Below are positions 1-8,967 of a stretch of DNA of 64,000 nucleotides, piece by piece. The notes under the pieces were generated by a model that had not been told where the DNA came from, made no database searches, and worked only from the letters and a program-made list of their open reading frames with translations. Position numbers and translations under genes: made by a program. This DNA comes from Planomicrobium stackebrandtii (GTDB lineage: Bacteria; Bacillota; Bacilli; Bacillales_A; Planococcaceae): contig NZ_JAUSWB010000003.1 in assembly GCF_030814955.1 (NCBI RefSeq), forward strand, positions 248,001 through 312,000, written 5' to 3'. How positions within the stretch are numbered: position 1 is the first letter of the stretch; each line of letters begins with the position of its first letter.

Positions 1-174
1 AGAGTTTTTAATTGCAGAATAGAATTGCGGCGCTGTCGAGTTCTTTTCTTTTACAATAATCCCAAAGGAGAATACTCTGAACTTACATAATTGAAATCGG
101 AGTTGGATGCACTCTCTACATAGCGCGGACAGGAGCAAACAGCAATTGTCTGCAAAACCAAGGAGGAGAATAGC

Positions 175-621
175 ATGTGGACCATCCGAAAAACAATGGT
201 GATTGATCGGCCGGTTAAGGAGGTTTTTGGCTACGCCTCAAATCCTGTAAATTGGTATCAGTTTTATGTAGGCCTTTCTGAACCTGAGAATTTGGAGGGA
301 AATGGCGAAGTAGGAACAACCATGAACATGAAATACACCATGCTGGGTGTGCACCTCCCCATCACATTGGAGGTCACCAAAAATTCGCGTGAAGGCAATA
401 GCTGTTTCTGGAGCGGTCATATCAAAGGCGCTGTCAGTTCAACTCAGTCTTGGACCTACAATGCCGAAGGAACTGGAACAGAAGTCAATCTCGACATGGA
501 ATATGAATTGCCCGGCAGTGTTCTTGGAAAAGTCGCCAACAAGCTGGTCGTCAAAAAGCTCATGGACAATTCTTTGGAACAGACCATGAATAATCTTAAA
601 GATATTTGCGAAACGGATTAA
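175..621 (+). CDS. SRPBCC-fold (polyketide cyclase/START-like) small protein
   Basis: A 148-residue protein. It has the usual opening of a SRPBCC ligand-pocket protein (a first strand ending in IDRPVKEVFGYASNPVNW, then a long beta region and a C-terminal helix, KLMDNSLEQTMNNLKDI). Such proteins bind hydrophobic ligands or act as cyclases, and no ligand can be inferred here. The start is fixed by AAGGAGG at 161-167, seven bases before the ATG. There is no signal peptide or membrane segment, so it should be cytosolic. It is monocistronic: a perfect 13-bp hairpin with a T tract follows within 40 bases. The family call is confident and the function unknown. Confidence 0.8.
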   Translation: MWTIRKTMVIDRPVKEVFGYASNPVNWYQFYVGLSEPENLEGNGEVGTTMNMKYTMLGVHLPITLEVTKNSREGNSCFWSGHIKGAVSSTQSWTYNAEGTGTEVNLDMEYELPGSVLGKVANKLVVKKLMDNSLEQTMNNLKDICETD

Positions 622-659
622 AAGCGATGGGGCTGTCTCATAACTACAAAATATAAAAG

Positions 660-696
660 CGGCAAAGAAAAGCAATCCTTTTCTTTGCCGTTTTTT
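660..696 (+). terminator. Rho-independent terminator after the SRPBCC gene
   Basis: A perfect 13-bp stem (CGGCAAAGAAAAG, positions 660-672, with its complement at 678-690), a 5-base loop and six T. It closes the SRPBCC transcript and separates it from the decayed gene that follows. Confidence 0.9.
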
Positions 697-698
697 AC

Positions 699-919
699 GA
701 GCTGACGGGAATGGAAGCGGCTGTTTCATTGAATGCTTCGGACATCCAGGCAGAGGTCAACATTATCGGCTTTGACGTCGATAATGAGGGCCAAACGCAG
801 CAGGAAGGTGTAGCGAAGCTGGCAATGGACAGTACAAGTCCGTCTACTCGGAAAGTGATTTAAATGAGTACTTGAAACAAGAGTACAGCCGCCTTTATTG
901 GGAATGGCTCGCTATATAG
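699..919 (+). pseudogene. Frameshifted 3' remnant of an unidentified gene
   Basis: Directly after the terminator a coding-like stretch begins without a ribosome site. Frame one (699-863) reads a plausible acidic protein tail containing VNIIGFDVDNEGQTQQEG. A second frame, entered around 825-845, continues with YKSVYSESDLNEYLKQEYSR and ends LYWEWLAI at the TAG 917-919. Joining the two frames gives one sensible C-terminal domain, so I read this as a gene that lost its 5' end and then suffered a frameshift. The family is not recognised. Its stop overlaps the start of the coiled-coil gene at 904, as in a translationally coupled pair, so the two probably belonged to one operon. Confidence 0.4.
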
Positions 920-1260
920 AAATCCTCACACAAAGCAAGGATATTGCAGGGGATTTGCTGAAATACAACAACGAAATCTACGGCAAATCCTTGGCTGAAA
1001 ACAAAGAAATGCATCGTTTGCAGTATAGGCTGAACGAGCTTGGGAAGCTTAAAGACGAGGAAGCAGTCGACAGATACAACGAGTTGGTCGACATCAGACA
1101 CGAAACTCTCATCCAATATTTCAGCCAGGAAAAAGAACGGAAAGACGCTATCCGCAAGGACCTGCATGAGCAGCTTGAGAAAAAAGTAAAAGAGACCGGT
1201 GAGGAAAAAGAAGAAGATTATGCTTCCCAATCTTATTTTCCAGGAGTAAAAGTCAGGTAG
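904..1260 (+). CDS. Small coiled-coil hypothetical protein
   Basis: A highly charged, almost wholly helical protein of 118 residues. It has heptad-like runs from about residue 5 to 100 (for example AVDRYNELVDIRHETLIQYF) and a Lys/Glu-rich tail. There is no signal peptide, membrane segment or recognised motif. I chose the ATG at 904 over the in-frame TTG at 898; neither has a good ribosome site, so translation may depend on coupling to the overlapping frame that stops at 917-919. Small helical proteins of this kind occur beside type VII secretion (LXG) effectors in Bacillales, but nothing here proves that. It may be the surviving half of a decayed operon. Confidence 0.5.
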   Translation: MARYIEILTQSKDIAGDLLKYNNEIYGKSLAENKEMHRLQYRLNELGKLKDEEAVDRYNELVDIRHETLIQYFSQEKERKDAIRKDLHEQLEKKVKETGEEKEEDYASQSYFPGVKVR

Positions 1261-1284
1261 TTTTCAATAAAGAATGGAAGTGAA

Positions 1285-1331
1285 AAAAACATTCCTGCTG
1301 CCCGAATAGGGTTTGGCGGAATGCTTTTTCT
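1285..1331. terminator. Probable bidirectional terminator
   Basis: An A-rich arm with ATTCC pairs with GGAAT followed by GCTTTTT. It lies between the convergent coiled-coil gene and the BsuPI lipoprotein gene. The centre of the stem is imperfect. Confidence 0.5.
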
Positions 1332-1347
1332 GTGTACTGGCTTCCTT

Positions 1348-1836
1348 TTATTCCACAACATGCTCTGTTGTCACTTCGTACGTCTCGCCTTGTCTTGGTG
1401 TCAGCCAAGCGGTCAGCTCATAAGTGCCAGGTTCGAGTTCGAGCGCGGGAATTTCAAATTCATAACTCAGTTTATCTCCTTGATCCACAGCTTCTTCACC
1501 CAATGCCTGCATATACGTACTAACGGATGAAAAGAGAAAAACCTCTTCTCCGCTTTCATTTGCGAGGGAAAAATCGTAGCGCTGGCTGCTGGTGAAGTCG
1601 AAGGTCATCGCTTCTCCTGTCTCATTCGTTAAGTTATAGCGGTACGTATCTTCGTTGACTTGTTCAATATCAGGTTTCATTTCACCTTCCATGGTGCCGC
1701 CGGTTGATTCATCGCCAGTGCCTGGTTCTGTCGCCGCAGGCTCTTCGGCAGAATCTTCCTGTTCAGTTCCGCAAGCGGCGAGAATCAGGCTCGCCAGGAC
1801 AATCAAAAATATGCCAAGCCAAAATTTATTTTTCAT
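1348..1836 (-). CDS. Lipoprotein with a BsuPI (intracellular proteinase inhibitor) domain
   Basis: A 162-residue lipoprotein. A signal peptide ends in the lipobox LILAAC (Cys about residue 22), followed by a Glu/Thr/Gly-rich linker to about residue 55. A single beta domain of the BsuPI type follows, carrying the hallmark stretch SSQRYDFSLANESGEEVF and a closing TYELTAWLTP segment. In Bacillus subtilis BsuPI inhibits the intracellular protease; exported versions are common and mostly unstudied. The start at 1836 is supported by GAGGAGG just upstream; a longer reading from 1875 has no ribosome site. It sits on the outer face of the membrane. What it binds is unknown. Confidence 0.8.
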   Translation of the reverse strand: MKNKFWLGIFLIVLASLILAACGTEQEDSAEEPAATEPGTGDESTGGTMEGEMKPDIEQVNEDTYRYNLTNETGEAMTFDFTSSQRYDFSLANESGEEVFLFSSVSTYMQALGEEAVDQGDKLSYEFEIPALELEPGTYELTAWLTPRQGETYEVTTEHVVE

Positions 1837-2027
1837 GGATATGCCTCCTCGTATAGTAAGGAATAAGTGGATCACTTTAGCATAAGACCGTTGGAGGGAG
1901 GGAAAAGTTACAGTTTATCAAGGATGTATTTCGCCGCCGCCCTACACATTGCGGTCTGCACCCTGTAGAATAAAGACTAAGAGATTTCACATTATTCCAT
2001 CAGCTAGAAGAAAGGGGAACGACTTAC

Positions 2028-3239
2028 GTGAAAACAGACTTCCATTTTTCGAAAGACATTGAAATGGCGTTTAAAAATGATCCCCCGGGCCAATGGCTTT
2101 CCACTTTGCCTCCCGGCTGCCTGCGCCTCAGTTCAGGCTACCCGGCGCCTGCCTTAGTTCCATCTGAAAAAATCAAATTAGCGGTAGCCCGTTTGCTGGA
2201 CGAAGAACGGGACTTGCCGCTTCATTATCTCGGCAGTCCCCGGGTTCCCCAGCTAAAAGAGTTTTTGCGTCAACGGATGGCGCAGCGGGGTGTAGCAGCA
2301 TCCGATAGCGAACTGATTGTGACTTCCGGCGCCTGCCAGGCCATCGATTTGATTGCACGCGTCATATTGGATGACGAAGCTGTCGTCGCTGTTGAATCAC
2401 CAACCTATATGGAAGCGCTGGAGATTTTCCAAAACTATACTGAGCATTATTTGGCCATCCCGATCGATGAAAATGGATTGCAGACCGAGCTGTTGGCGGA
2501 CATGCTGGCCGATCGCAAAGAAAAAGGGCAGCCGCTTCCTCGCCTGTTGTATACCATTCCAACTTATCAGAATCCGACGGGCACCACCTTGTCGCCTGAA
2601 CGCCGCAAGCATGTGCTGGCCCTTGCAGAACAATACGATTTTCTCATTTTGGAAGACGATGCTTACGGGGAACTGGGGTTTTATGACAGCCCGAGCCTGC
2701 TGAAGGCATTGGACACCAATAACCGTGTGATGTATGTGGGTTCATTATCTAAAGTGGTGGCTCCCGGCATGCGAATCGGCTGGGTAGTGGCGGACAGCCG
2801 CATAATCGATCCATTAAATTGGTTCAAGAAAGATCTGAGCCATCCTTTTGACCAGGCAACAATGGCGTCGTTTCTTGAAACGACAGATTTTGATGAGCAC
2901 TTGAAATTCCTGACAAATGCTTACGAATCTAAATGTGCAACTATGCTGTCGGCGTTGGAAGAATTTCTGCCGCCTGCGGTTTCGTGGTTCGTGCCAAAAG
3001 GCGGGTATTTTGTTTGGGTCAAAATACCAGGCGTCGATACGTCGAAGTTGCTTCCCGAAGCATTGGCCGCAGGTGTTTCGTTTGTACCCGGCAAATATTT
3101 TTTCTTGAATCAGCAGGATGGGCTCGAATACCTCCGTCTGTCATTCAGCTATGCCAATGAAGAAGAGATTGTTAAAGGTGTAGAATTGCTGGGGCAGGTA
3201 GCAGGTGTAAACATTCCGGCAGCTGAGGACAAAGAATAA
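2028..3239 (+). CDS. PLP-dependent class I/II aminotransferase (LysN/2-aminoadipate type)
   Basis: A 403-residue fold-type I pyridoxal-phosphate enzyme. Visible motifs are the PLP-phosphate loop TSGACQAID (residues 99-107), the substrate/cofactor NPTG (182-185), the Asp that binds the pyridine nitrogen in LILEDDAYGELG, the Schiff-base Lys242 in GSLSKVVAPGMRIGW, and a C-terminal LRLSFSYA motif with the carboxylate-binding Arg. It is the catalytic domain alone, without the GntR DNA-binding domain of the MocR family, and most resembles 2-aminoadipate or multi-substrate transaminases. The start is GTG with AAAGGGG about 10 bases upstream. The substrate cannot be decided from sequence. Confidence 0.85.
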   Translation: MKTDFHFSKDIEMAFKNDPPGQWLSTLPPGCLRLSSGYPAPALVPSEKIKLAVARLLDEERDLPLHYLGSPRVPQLKEFLRQRMAQRGVAASDSELIVTSGACQAIDLIARVILDDEAVVAVESPTYMEALEIFQNYTEHYLAIPIDENGLQTELLADMLADRKEKGQPLPRLLYTIPTYQNPTGTTLSPERRKHVLALAEQYDFLILEDDAYGELGFYDSPSLLKALDTNNRVMYVGSLSKVVAPGMRIGWVVADSRIIDPLNWFKKDLSHPFDQATMASFLETTDFDEHLKFLTNAYESKCATMLSALEEFLPPAVSWFVPKGGYFVWVKIPGVDTSKLLPEALAAGVSFVPGKYFFLNQQDGLEYLRLSFSYANEEEIVKGVELLGQVAGVNIPAAEDKE

Positions 3240-3296
3240 AATTTTCTAGGTCCGAAAATGATTAATAGCATATTATATAAGGAGGGATGGATTAAA

Positions 3297-3662
3297 ATGG
3301 CAGATTTGTCGTCAACTTTAGCATGGACTTTTACACAAGAAGTGGATATTCCAGAAGATATTCAAGATTTATTGATTGCAGGTGAGAAAGCTCAAATTGC
3401 CTATAAAACGATTCGCGATATAGCAGTCATTACCAACAAACGGCTGATTATTTCGGATAAACAAGGGATAACGGGAAAGAAAACGGAAGTGTACACGATT
3501 CCGTTTAAATCCATTATTATGTACTCTTCAGAGAATGGTGGAACTTTTGATTTGAATGCCGAGCTCGAGTTTTGGACGAAAGCAGGAAAATTCAAACTGA
3601 ATTTAAACAAAAAAGTGGATATCCGAAAACTGGACAAACTGATAGCTCAATACATATTGTAG
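3297..3662 (+). CDS. PH domain-containing protein (bacterial PH family)
   Basis: A 121-residue cytosolic protein formed by one bacterial pleckstrin-homology-like domain. The typical strand pattern is visible around KTIRDIAVITNKRLIISDKQ and VYTIPFKSIIMYSSENGG, followed by a C-terminal helix (IRKLDKLIAQYIL). Members form rings and have unknown roles. The ATG at 3297 is preceded by AAGGAGGG, so the upstream in-frame ATG at 3258 is rejected. It stands alone, about 55 bases after the aminotransferase, and ends at a terminator. Confidence 0.8.
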   Translation: MADLSSTLAWTFTQEVDIPEDIQDLLIAGEKAQIAYKTIRDIAVITNKRLIISDKQGITGKKTEVYTIPFKSIIMYSSENGGTFDLNAELEFWTKAGKFKLNLNKKVDIRKLDKLIAQYIL

Positions 3663-3698
3663 AGAAATCCATTCAAAAAAGAATATAAAAAATGCCCC

Positions 3699-3739
3699 AA
3701 ACCGCGCCTATCAAAATTATGATGGAGCGCGGTTTTTCA
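3699..3739 (+). terminator. Terminator after the PH-domain gene
   Basis: A 9-bp GC-rich stem (AAACCGCGC and GCGCGGTTT) with a wide loop and a T tract. Confidence 0.7.
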
Positions 3740-3928
3740 AATTATTACTGATGAGCAAAAAGGCATGTAATGCAAATTGACTATATTTTCAGAATACTGT
3801 AAAATTAATTATACTATTTAAGAAAATCTGGGTAATTCTAACGGCTGTTCAGCCACTGGATGTTTCTGAGATAGAAAGAGAGAGTTGGTTATTAGCGCAT
3901 TCAATTGACAGCAGAAGGAGGAGATGGA

Positions 3929-5485
3929 ATGAACATCACGGCCCCACTCAGGCAGAACGCAAAGCGTTTTCCAGATAAAATGGCCATCACTTGTGATGGC
4001 CGGATGTATTCGTATCAGGAACTGAACGAAGAAGTAAATCGGCTGGCCAATGGACTGATTGAAACAGGGCTGCAAAAAGGCGATAAGGTATCGTTCTTTA
4101 TGAAAAACTCTGATTATTATGTTCTGGCTTTTTTTGCAGTATTAAAGGCCGGTGGTGTTGTTGTACCGGTCAATTGCCTGCTGAGTCCGGATGAAAGCGG
4201 CTATATTTTCGAGCAATCAGAAAGCAGGTTTATCTTCTGTGATACAGAATTTGAGCGAGTGATCGCAGAAGGGATAAAACAGGCTGAGTTGCTTCAGCAG
4301 GTCATTGTCTTCCCGACATCTGGCAGCTCAGAATATCTGAACTGGGAAAGTGTGCTGAGTGAAAATGCACTGGAGCCTTCTATTGAAGTGCTGAGCACCG
4401 ATGACGCTGAAATTCTGTATACTTCCGGCACTACAGGGAAGCCTAAAGGTGCTGTATTTGATCATCAGCGTATCGTCAATGTCAGTATGTCATTTGTCTT
4501 TGGAGCTGAAATTGGTGCCAACGACCGTCTTTTGCATGCCGTGCCATTTTTTCACTCTGCTCAATTGAATCTATTTCTGGTGACTGGCATTTTGCTTGGA
4601 ACATCGAACGTCATCCTGCGTGACTTCCATCCAGAAAAGGCGATTCAAGCCATCAATGAATTCCAAGTCACTGTTTTCTTCGGTTTGCCGGATATGTACA
4701 GTACATTGCTGGAAGTACCAGATACAGAAGCAGCCGAATTGTCTTCTGTCACCAAATGCATGTACGGTTCAGATCCGATTGATCCGGATCTCGTGAGAAA
4801 GGCGATGGACTTTTTCGGCCACCAGCAATTCTACAATCTCTGTTTGTTGACTGAAGGCGGTCCTGGCGGGGTCTTTCTATTGCCGGAGCAGCATGAATAC
4901 AAATTAGGTTCCGGTGGCAAGCCGATGTACTTCACGGAAGTTCGCGTGGTGAATGAGGAATTTCTGGACGTTCAACCTGGAACTATCGGGGAGTTTGTCA
5001 TCAAGGGCGATCTGGTTATGAAGGAATATTACAACAAACCAGAGGAAACTGGAGAAGCGTTCAAAAACGGCTGGCTGTTGACCGGGGACTTGGCAACCAT
5101 CGACGAAGATGGATTTATCTCGCTTGTGGACCGCAAAGCGGATCGCATCATTTCTGCCGGAGAAAATATTTATTCCATCGAAGTGGAACGGGTCATCAAT
5201 GGCCATCCGCAAGTGGCCGAAGCCGCAACAGTTGGATTGCCGGAAGAGGAGTGGGGAGAAATTGTTGGTGTGATCATCGTTCCGAAAGAAGGAGAGACGA
5301 TCGACGAAGAACAATTGATGGATTATTTCCTGGAGCAGTTGCCTGGGTACAAGATTCCGCGTAAGTACCTCATTGCTGATTCCCTGCCGCGTAATTCTTC
5401 GGGGAAAATTATGAAATACCAGTTGCGTGAACTGCACATCAGCGAATTCGAATGGTTCCGGAAAATTCCAGAGAGCCGCTATTAG
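3929..5485 (+). CDS. Acyl-CoA synthetase / AMP-dependent ligase (class I adenylate-forming)
   Basis: A 518-residue ANL-superfamily enzyme that activates a carboxylic acid as acyl-AMP and transfers it to CoA. The phosphate loop YTSGTTGKPKG lies at residues 164-174, followed by the aromatic/His motif VPFFHSAQLN, the A5-like YGSDPI, the ribose-binding Asp in WLLTGDLATID, the hinge VDRKADRIISAGENIYSIEVE and the catalytic Lys in LPRNSSGKIMK. It is of the long-chain or medium-chain fatty acyl/benzoate-like type. The ATG at 3929 has GAAGGAGG upstream, better than the TTG at 3905. It is monocistronic with a strong terminator after it. The substrate is undetermined. Confidence 0.85.
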   Translation: MNITAPLRQNAKRFPDKMAITCDGRMYSYQELNEEVNRLANGLIETGLQKGDKVSFFMKNSDYYVLAFFAVLKAGGVVVPVNCLLSPDESGYIFEQSESRFIFCDTEFERVIAEGIKQAELLQQVIVFPTSGSSEYLNWESVLSENALEPSIEVLSTDDAEILYTSGTTGKPKGAVFDHQRIVNVSMSFVFGAEIGANDRLLHAVPFFHSAQLNLFLVTGILLGTSNVILRDFHPEKAIQAINEFQVTVFFGLPDMYSTLLEVPDTEAAELSSVTKCMYGSDPIDPDLVRKAMDFFGHQQFYNLCLLTEGGPGGVFLLPEQHEYKLGSGGKPMYFTEVRVVNEEFLDVQPGTIGEFVIKGDLVMKEYYNKPEETGEAFKNGWLLTGDLATIDEDGFISLVDRKADRIISAGENIYSIEVERVINGHPQVAEAATVGLPEEEWGEIVGVIIVPKEGETIDEEQLMDYFLEQLPGYKIPRKYLIADSLPRNSSGKIMKYQLRELHISEFEWFRKIPESRY

Positions 5486-5494
5486 GCCAACCTG

Positions 5495-5544
5495 CACAAA
5501 AATATGCCCCGCTGCCAATCAAGGCGACGGGGCACATTTTTGTG
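5495..5544. terminator. Bidirectional terminator between ligase and aldolase
   Basis: A long stem (CACAAAAATATGCCCCG paired with CGGGGCACATTTTTGTG) between two convergent genes. A and T runs on opposite flanks let it work in both directions. Confidence 0.85.
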
Positions 5545-5548
5545 GTTT

Positions 5549-6436
5549 TCAAGTGATGGAAGCTTCGTATATGCCTTTGATGGAATTATCCAGCATTGTA
5601 TTGAATTCCTCATCCGACTGGCTGGCGTTGACGCCTTCGGATAAAGCACGGGAAAAGCTGGCAATGAGACCTTCATTGGCTGCCAATTTTTTGTTGGCAT
5701 CGTCACGTTTATAGCCGCCTGATAGTGCAACTACACGAAGTACGCGTGGATGATCGATCAATTCCTTGTAATAATTATCGACGGTTGGAATGGTGATTTT
5801 GATCATGATGTTCTGATCTTCACTCAACTGATCGAGGTGCTTCAGCATTTCCTCTTTGAGGATTTTTTCGGATTGCTCTTTGTCTTTGCTGTTGATATCG
5901 ACTTCAGGTTCCAGAATCGGCACCAGTCCGGCTGCAAGAATCTGTTTGCCGACTTCAAATTGCTGTTCGACTACTTTTCGGATGCCTTCCGGATTTGCTT
6001 CCTTGATCACGGAACGCATTTTTGTCCCAAAAATATTTCGTTCGTTGGCGCGTTTTAATACATCGTCTAAGTCTGAAATCAGCTTCATGACCTGAACGCC
6101 GTTTTCTTCATCTGCCAGACCTTTATCGACTTTCAAGAAAGGCACAACGCCTTTTTCCTGCCATAAATAGTCAGGCGTATAATGGCCTTCCACTTTACGG
6201 TCCATCGTCTGCTCGAAAAGGATTGCGCCGATAATCGAATCGGAATTGAAGGAAGGGGCCGTCATGACGCGCGTCCGCATTTCGTGGATCAAGTCATACA
6301 TTTCTTCTTCCGTTGAGTATTGGTCTTCCGATACGCCGTAAAGCGCCAATGCTTTCGGTGTGCTGCCGCCGCTTTGGTCAAGCGCAGCGATAAAACCTTG
6401 TCCATTTTTTACAAATTCCATTTGTTCCTGATTCAT
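5549..6436 (-). CDS. fda: Fructose-bisphosphate aldolase, class I (Staphylococcus type)
   Basis: A 295-residue Schiff-base aldolase that cleaves fructose 1,6-bisphosphate into dihydroxyacetone phosphate and glyceraldehyde 3-phosphate, metal-independently, in glycolysis and gluconeogenesis. The family opening [19 protein letters not shown] is clear. It also has [10 protein letters not shown], the Lys strand IMIKITIPT and the phosphate-binding [13 protein letters not shown]. Length matches the staphylococcal enzyme. The ATG at 6436 has AAGGAGC upstream. Most Bacillales rely on a class II enzyme; a class I copy is seen in staphylococci and some Planococcaceae, so it is a modest taxonomic clue. 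Confidence 0.92.
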   Translation of the reverse strand: MNQEQMEFVKNGQGFIAALDQSGGSTPKALALYGVSEDQYSTEEEMYDLIHEMRTRVMTAPSFNSDSIIGAILFEQTMDRKVEGHYTPDYLWQEKGVVPFLKVDKGLADEENGVQVMKLISDLDDVLKRANERNIFGTKMRSVIKEANPEGIRKVVEQQFEVGKQILAAGLVPILEPEVDINSKDKEQSEKILKEEMLKHLDQLSEDQNIMIKITIPTVDNYYKELIDHPRVLRVVALSGGYKRDDANKKLAANEGLIASFSRALSEGVNASQSDEEFNTMLDNSIKGIYEASIT

Positions 6437-6605
6437 CGTCCCAGCTCCTTAGATAAATTTTTTGACAGGTTAATCCTTCATCTTAAAAAATTTACAGCAA
6501 AGAAACCCTTTCACTGAATATTGTAACAATATAAAGGGGAAACTACAAAAAGAATTTTTTTACTATTTAAGGTGGCTTTGTATATGCCACGATAAGAATA
6601 GTTGT

Positions 6606-6642
6606 TTAAATCCAATCGGGCTCAGCGTCCGATTGGATTTAG
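6606..6642 (-). terminator. Terminator after selO
   Basis: A perfect 12-bp stem (AAATCCAATCGG and CCGATTGGATTT) with a 9-base loop, 28 bases after the selO stop on the minus strand. The T tract is short. Confidence 0.65.
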
Positions 6643-6668
6643 TCTCTTCGCCGGGCCGCAGGAAATCA

Positions 6669-8141
6669 TCACGTCCCGCAGAAAGTCTGGTACCCGCTTT
6701 CTGGCTCTTGTGGCTGTGCATAGGCCTCTTGTTCGGGTGAGTGGGCATACGGATTGGCCAGAACTTCAAGCAGCCGGTGCAAGACGCTGTAATCTCCTCG
6801 GAACTCAGCCGCTTCTAGAGCTTCTTCCACACGATGGTTGCGGGGGATGACTGCCGGATTGCTGTCGCGCATCAGTTGCTGTCTTGCTTCCGGCGATCCT
6901 TCCTGGCGATCCAAGCGTGCCTGCCAAGAACTGTGCCATTCCTTGAATTCCGGTGCATCAAATAAATTGCTGCCTTGCAGCTTGTCGAAGGTCAAGGCAC
7001 GGAACGTATTGGTGTAATCGGCAGTGTGTGCGTGCATCAAATTCAGCAGCTCTTCCGCCAATGCCATGTCTTCAGGCTCTTCACTAAAGAGCCCGAGCTT
7101 TTTCCGCATGCCGGCAAGCCAGTGGCTCTGGAACTGCTCGATGTACTGGGTCAGTTCTTCTTGAGCCATGCTGACCGCCTCTTCTGGAGTATCGTGCAGC
7201 AAAGGCAGAAGGCTTTCCGCAAAGCGCGCCAGATTCCATCCGGCGATCATCGGTTGATTGCCATACGCATAGCGGCCCTGGACATCAATCGAGCTGAAGA
7301 CCGTCTTCGGATCAAAGCTGTCCATAAATGCGCAAGGTCCGTAGTCGATCGTTTCGCCGCTGATCGCCATGTTGTCGGTATTCATGACGCCGTGAATAAA
7401 ACCGGCGAGCTGCCATTTTGCAATCAAAGCTGCCTGCCGCTTGATGACTTCCTGGAAAAGCGCCAAGTAGGGGTTCGAAGCATCTTGGACATGAGGAAAG
7501 TGGCGTGCCAGCGCATAGTCAGCCAGCGTTTTGACATCCTCTTTCGTGCCGAATCGAGCTGCATACTGGAAAGTGCCAACGCGCAGGTGGCTGTCGGCAA
7601 TGCGTGTCATGACAGCACCCGGAAGCGCTGTTTCACGGCGGACCATTTCACCGGTTTCCACGACTGCCAGGCTGCGGGTCGTCGGGATGCCGAGGCCATG
7701 CATCGCTTCGCTGATCAAGTATTCACGCAGCATTGGCCGAAGCGCTGCACGCCCATCGCCGCCGCGGGAATAAGGGGTTCTGCCGGATCCTTTTAATTGA
7801 ATATCCAGCCGCTTGCCAGAAGGCGTCAGCTGTTCACCAATCAGTAAGGCGCGGCCGTCGCCAAGCATCGTAAAGTTGCCGAATTGATGTCCTGCATAGG
7901 CCTGGGCAAGCGGCACGCTGCCTTCAGGAACCCGGTTTCCGGCAAGAATGGCAACGCCGTCTTCACTTCTCAAATCTTCAGCATTCAGTCCAAGTGTTTC
8001 TGCCAGTGCCTCATTTAAAATCACGAGATTTGGCGAACGCACAGGATTGACGGTAAATTTGCTGTAAAAAATTTCAGGCAGGCGTGAATAGCTGTCGTCC
8101 AGCTGCCATCCGGTATGGGTTAGTTCTTTTTTATTCATCAT
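6669..8141 (-). CDS. selO: Protein adenylyltransferase SelO (YdiU/UPF0061)
   Basis: A 490-residue pseudokinase-fold enzyme. SelO transfers AMP from ATP to Ser/Thr/Tyr of target proteins and is tied to redox homeostasis. Visible marks are the family signature [22 protein letters not shown], the Gly-rich [19 protein letters not shown], the inverted active site [22 protein letters not shown] with its metal-binding Asn and Asp, and the carboxy end TFCGT. In animals this terminal position is selenocysteine; here it is a normal TGC cysteine. The start has AAAGGAG upstream. It is divergent from the DJ-1-like gene and not adjacent to selD. Confidence in the family is very high. Confidence 0.93.
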   Translation of the reverse strand: MMNKKELTHTGWQLDDSYSRLPEIFYSKFTVNPVRSPNLVILNEALAETLGLNAEDLRSEDGVAILAGNRVPEGSVPLAQAYAGHQFGNFTMLGDGRALLIGEQLTPSGKRLDIQLKGSGRTPYSRGGDGRAALRPMLREYLISEAMHGLGIPTTRSLAVVETGEMVRRETALPGAVMTRIADSHLRVGTFQYAARFGTKEDVKTLADYALARHFPHVQDASNPYLALFQEVIKRQAALIAKWQLAGFIHGVMNTDNMAISGETIDYGPCAFMDSFDPKTVFSSIDVQGRYAYGNQPMIAGWNLARFAESLLPLLHDTPEEAVSMAQEELTQYIEQFQSHWLAGMRKKLGLFSEEPEDMALAEELLNLMHAHTADYTNTFRALTFDKLQGSNLFDAPEFKEWHSSWQARLDRQEGSPEARQQLMRDSNPAVIPRNHRVEEALEAAEFRGDYSVLHRLLEVLANPYAHSPEQEAYAQPQEPESGYQTFCGT

Positions 8142-8230
8142 AAATTCTCCTTTTTTATCGAGGATTTATTCTTATTATACCCTCTTGAGTGGATGATCAT
8201 GTCCCAGCTGTTTGAGTAATCGGCATGTGC

Positions 8231-8236
8231 TATAAT
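8231..8236 (+). promoter_or_regulatory. Candidate -10 box for the DJ-1-like gene
   Basis: A perfect TATAAT 45 bases before the ATG at 8282, in the divergent spacer from selO. No convincing -35 box lies at the usual distance, though a TG dinucleotide is nearby. Confidence 0.45.
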
Positions 8237-8281
8237 CCAGTTATTAAGAAAGTGAATATTCAAGCGAAAGGAGAGAACAGC

Positions 8282-8893
8282 ATGAGCAACAAAAAAGTTC
8301 TTTTTGTCTTGCTGGACGAATATGCAGATTGGGAAGCGGCTTCACTGGCGGCTGCGCTGAACGAAGAACCTGAAGGGCAGGGGCAGCAATTTGACGTGAA
8401 AACTGTGTCTTTGACGAAAGATCCGATCAAATCGATCGGCGGTTTTACGGTGCTGCCGGATTACGGGTTGGACGATGTGCCGGAGGAGTTTGCCGGATTG
8501 ATCCTGATTGGCGGCAATTCCTGGCGTAAAGAAGAAAGCAAGCAGGTCATGGACCTTGTCGACAAAGCTCTGGAAAAGGACGTTGTACTCGGAGCAATTT
8601 GTGATGCGACGGTGTTCTTGGGGATAAGCGGACTGCTTAATGATATTCCGCATACCAGCAACTACTTGGAAGACTTGAAACAAACAGCAGGTGACAGCTA
8701 CAGCAATGAAGCCGGCTACTTGCAGCAGCAAGCTGTTCGGAGCGGAAACATCATCACCGCCAACGGCTCGGCATTTTTGGAATTTGGAAAAAGAGTGCTT
8801 GAGGCTTTAAACGCGGCACCACAGGAAGAAATTGATGAATGGTACGGTTTTTTCAAAAAAGGCCACCACGAATACATGAAAACCAAACAATAA
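8282..8893 (+). CDS. DJ-1/PfpI-family protein (type 1 glutamine amidotransferase-like)
   Basis: A 203-residue cytosolic flavodoxin-like protein. It carries the nucleophile-elbow cysteine in VVLGAICDATVFLG, an early acidic residue on the first loop (LLDEYADWEAA), and the strand FAGLILIGGNSWR. Family members are proteases, deglycases or chaperones, and the precise activity is not readable. The first residues after the ATG at 8282 (AAAGGAGAG upstream) match the start of the family fold, so the longer frame from 8225 is discarded. It ends at a strong terminator. Confidence 0.8.
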   Translation: MSNKKVLFVLLDEYADWEAASLAAALNEEPEGQGQQFDVKTVSLTKDPIKSIGGFTVLPDYGLDDVPEEFAGLILIGGNSWRKEESKQVMDLVDKALEKDVVLGAICDATVFLGISGLLNDIPHTSNYLEDLKQTAGDSYSNEAGYLQQQAVRSGNIITANGSAFLEFGKRVLEALNAAPQEEIDEWYGFFKKGHHEYMKTKQ

Positions 8894-8905
8894 GAGAGCT
8901 GAGCG

Positions 8906-8957
8906 AACCACCTTCCATTGTGAGACTGTCCCCACAATTGGAGGTGGTTTGTTTTTG
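8906..8957 (+). terminator. Terminator after the DJ-1-like gene
   Basis: A long stem (AACCACCT..CCA.TTGTG against CACAATTGGAGGTGGTT), then TTGTTTTTG. Confidence 0.75.
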
Positions 8958-8967
8958 ATGGTCGACT

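Noticed and set aside
628..645. GGGGCTGTCTCATAAC as an insertion sequence end
   Set aside because: The phrase resembles ends of some Bacillales elements, but no matching inverted copy or transposase lies nearby.
6669..6690. Selenocysteine at the SelO C-terminus
   Set aside because: The position is an ordinary TGC cysteine followed by Gly-Thr and a stop; no UGA is read.
6975..7796. A 273-codon plus-strand frame opposite selO
   Set aside because: It is antisense to a strongly conserved gene, has no ribosome site, and is Arg/Cys/His-rich as expected for a shadow frame.
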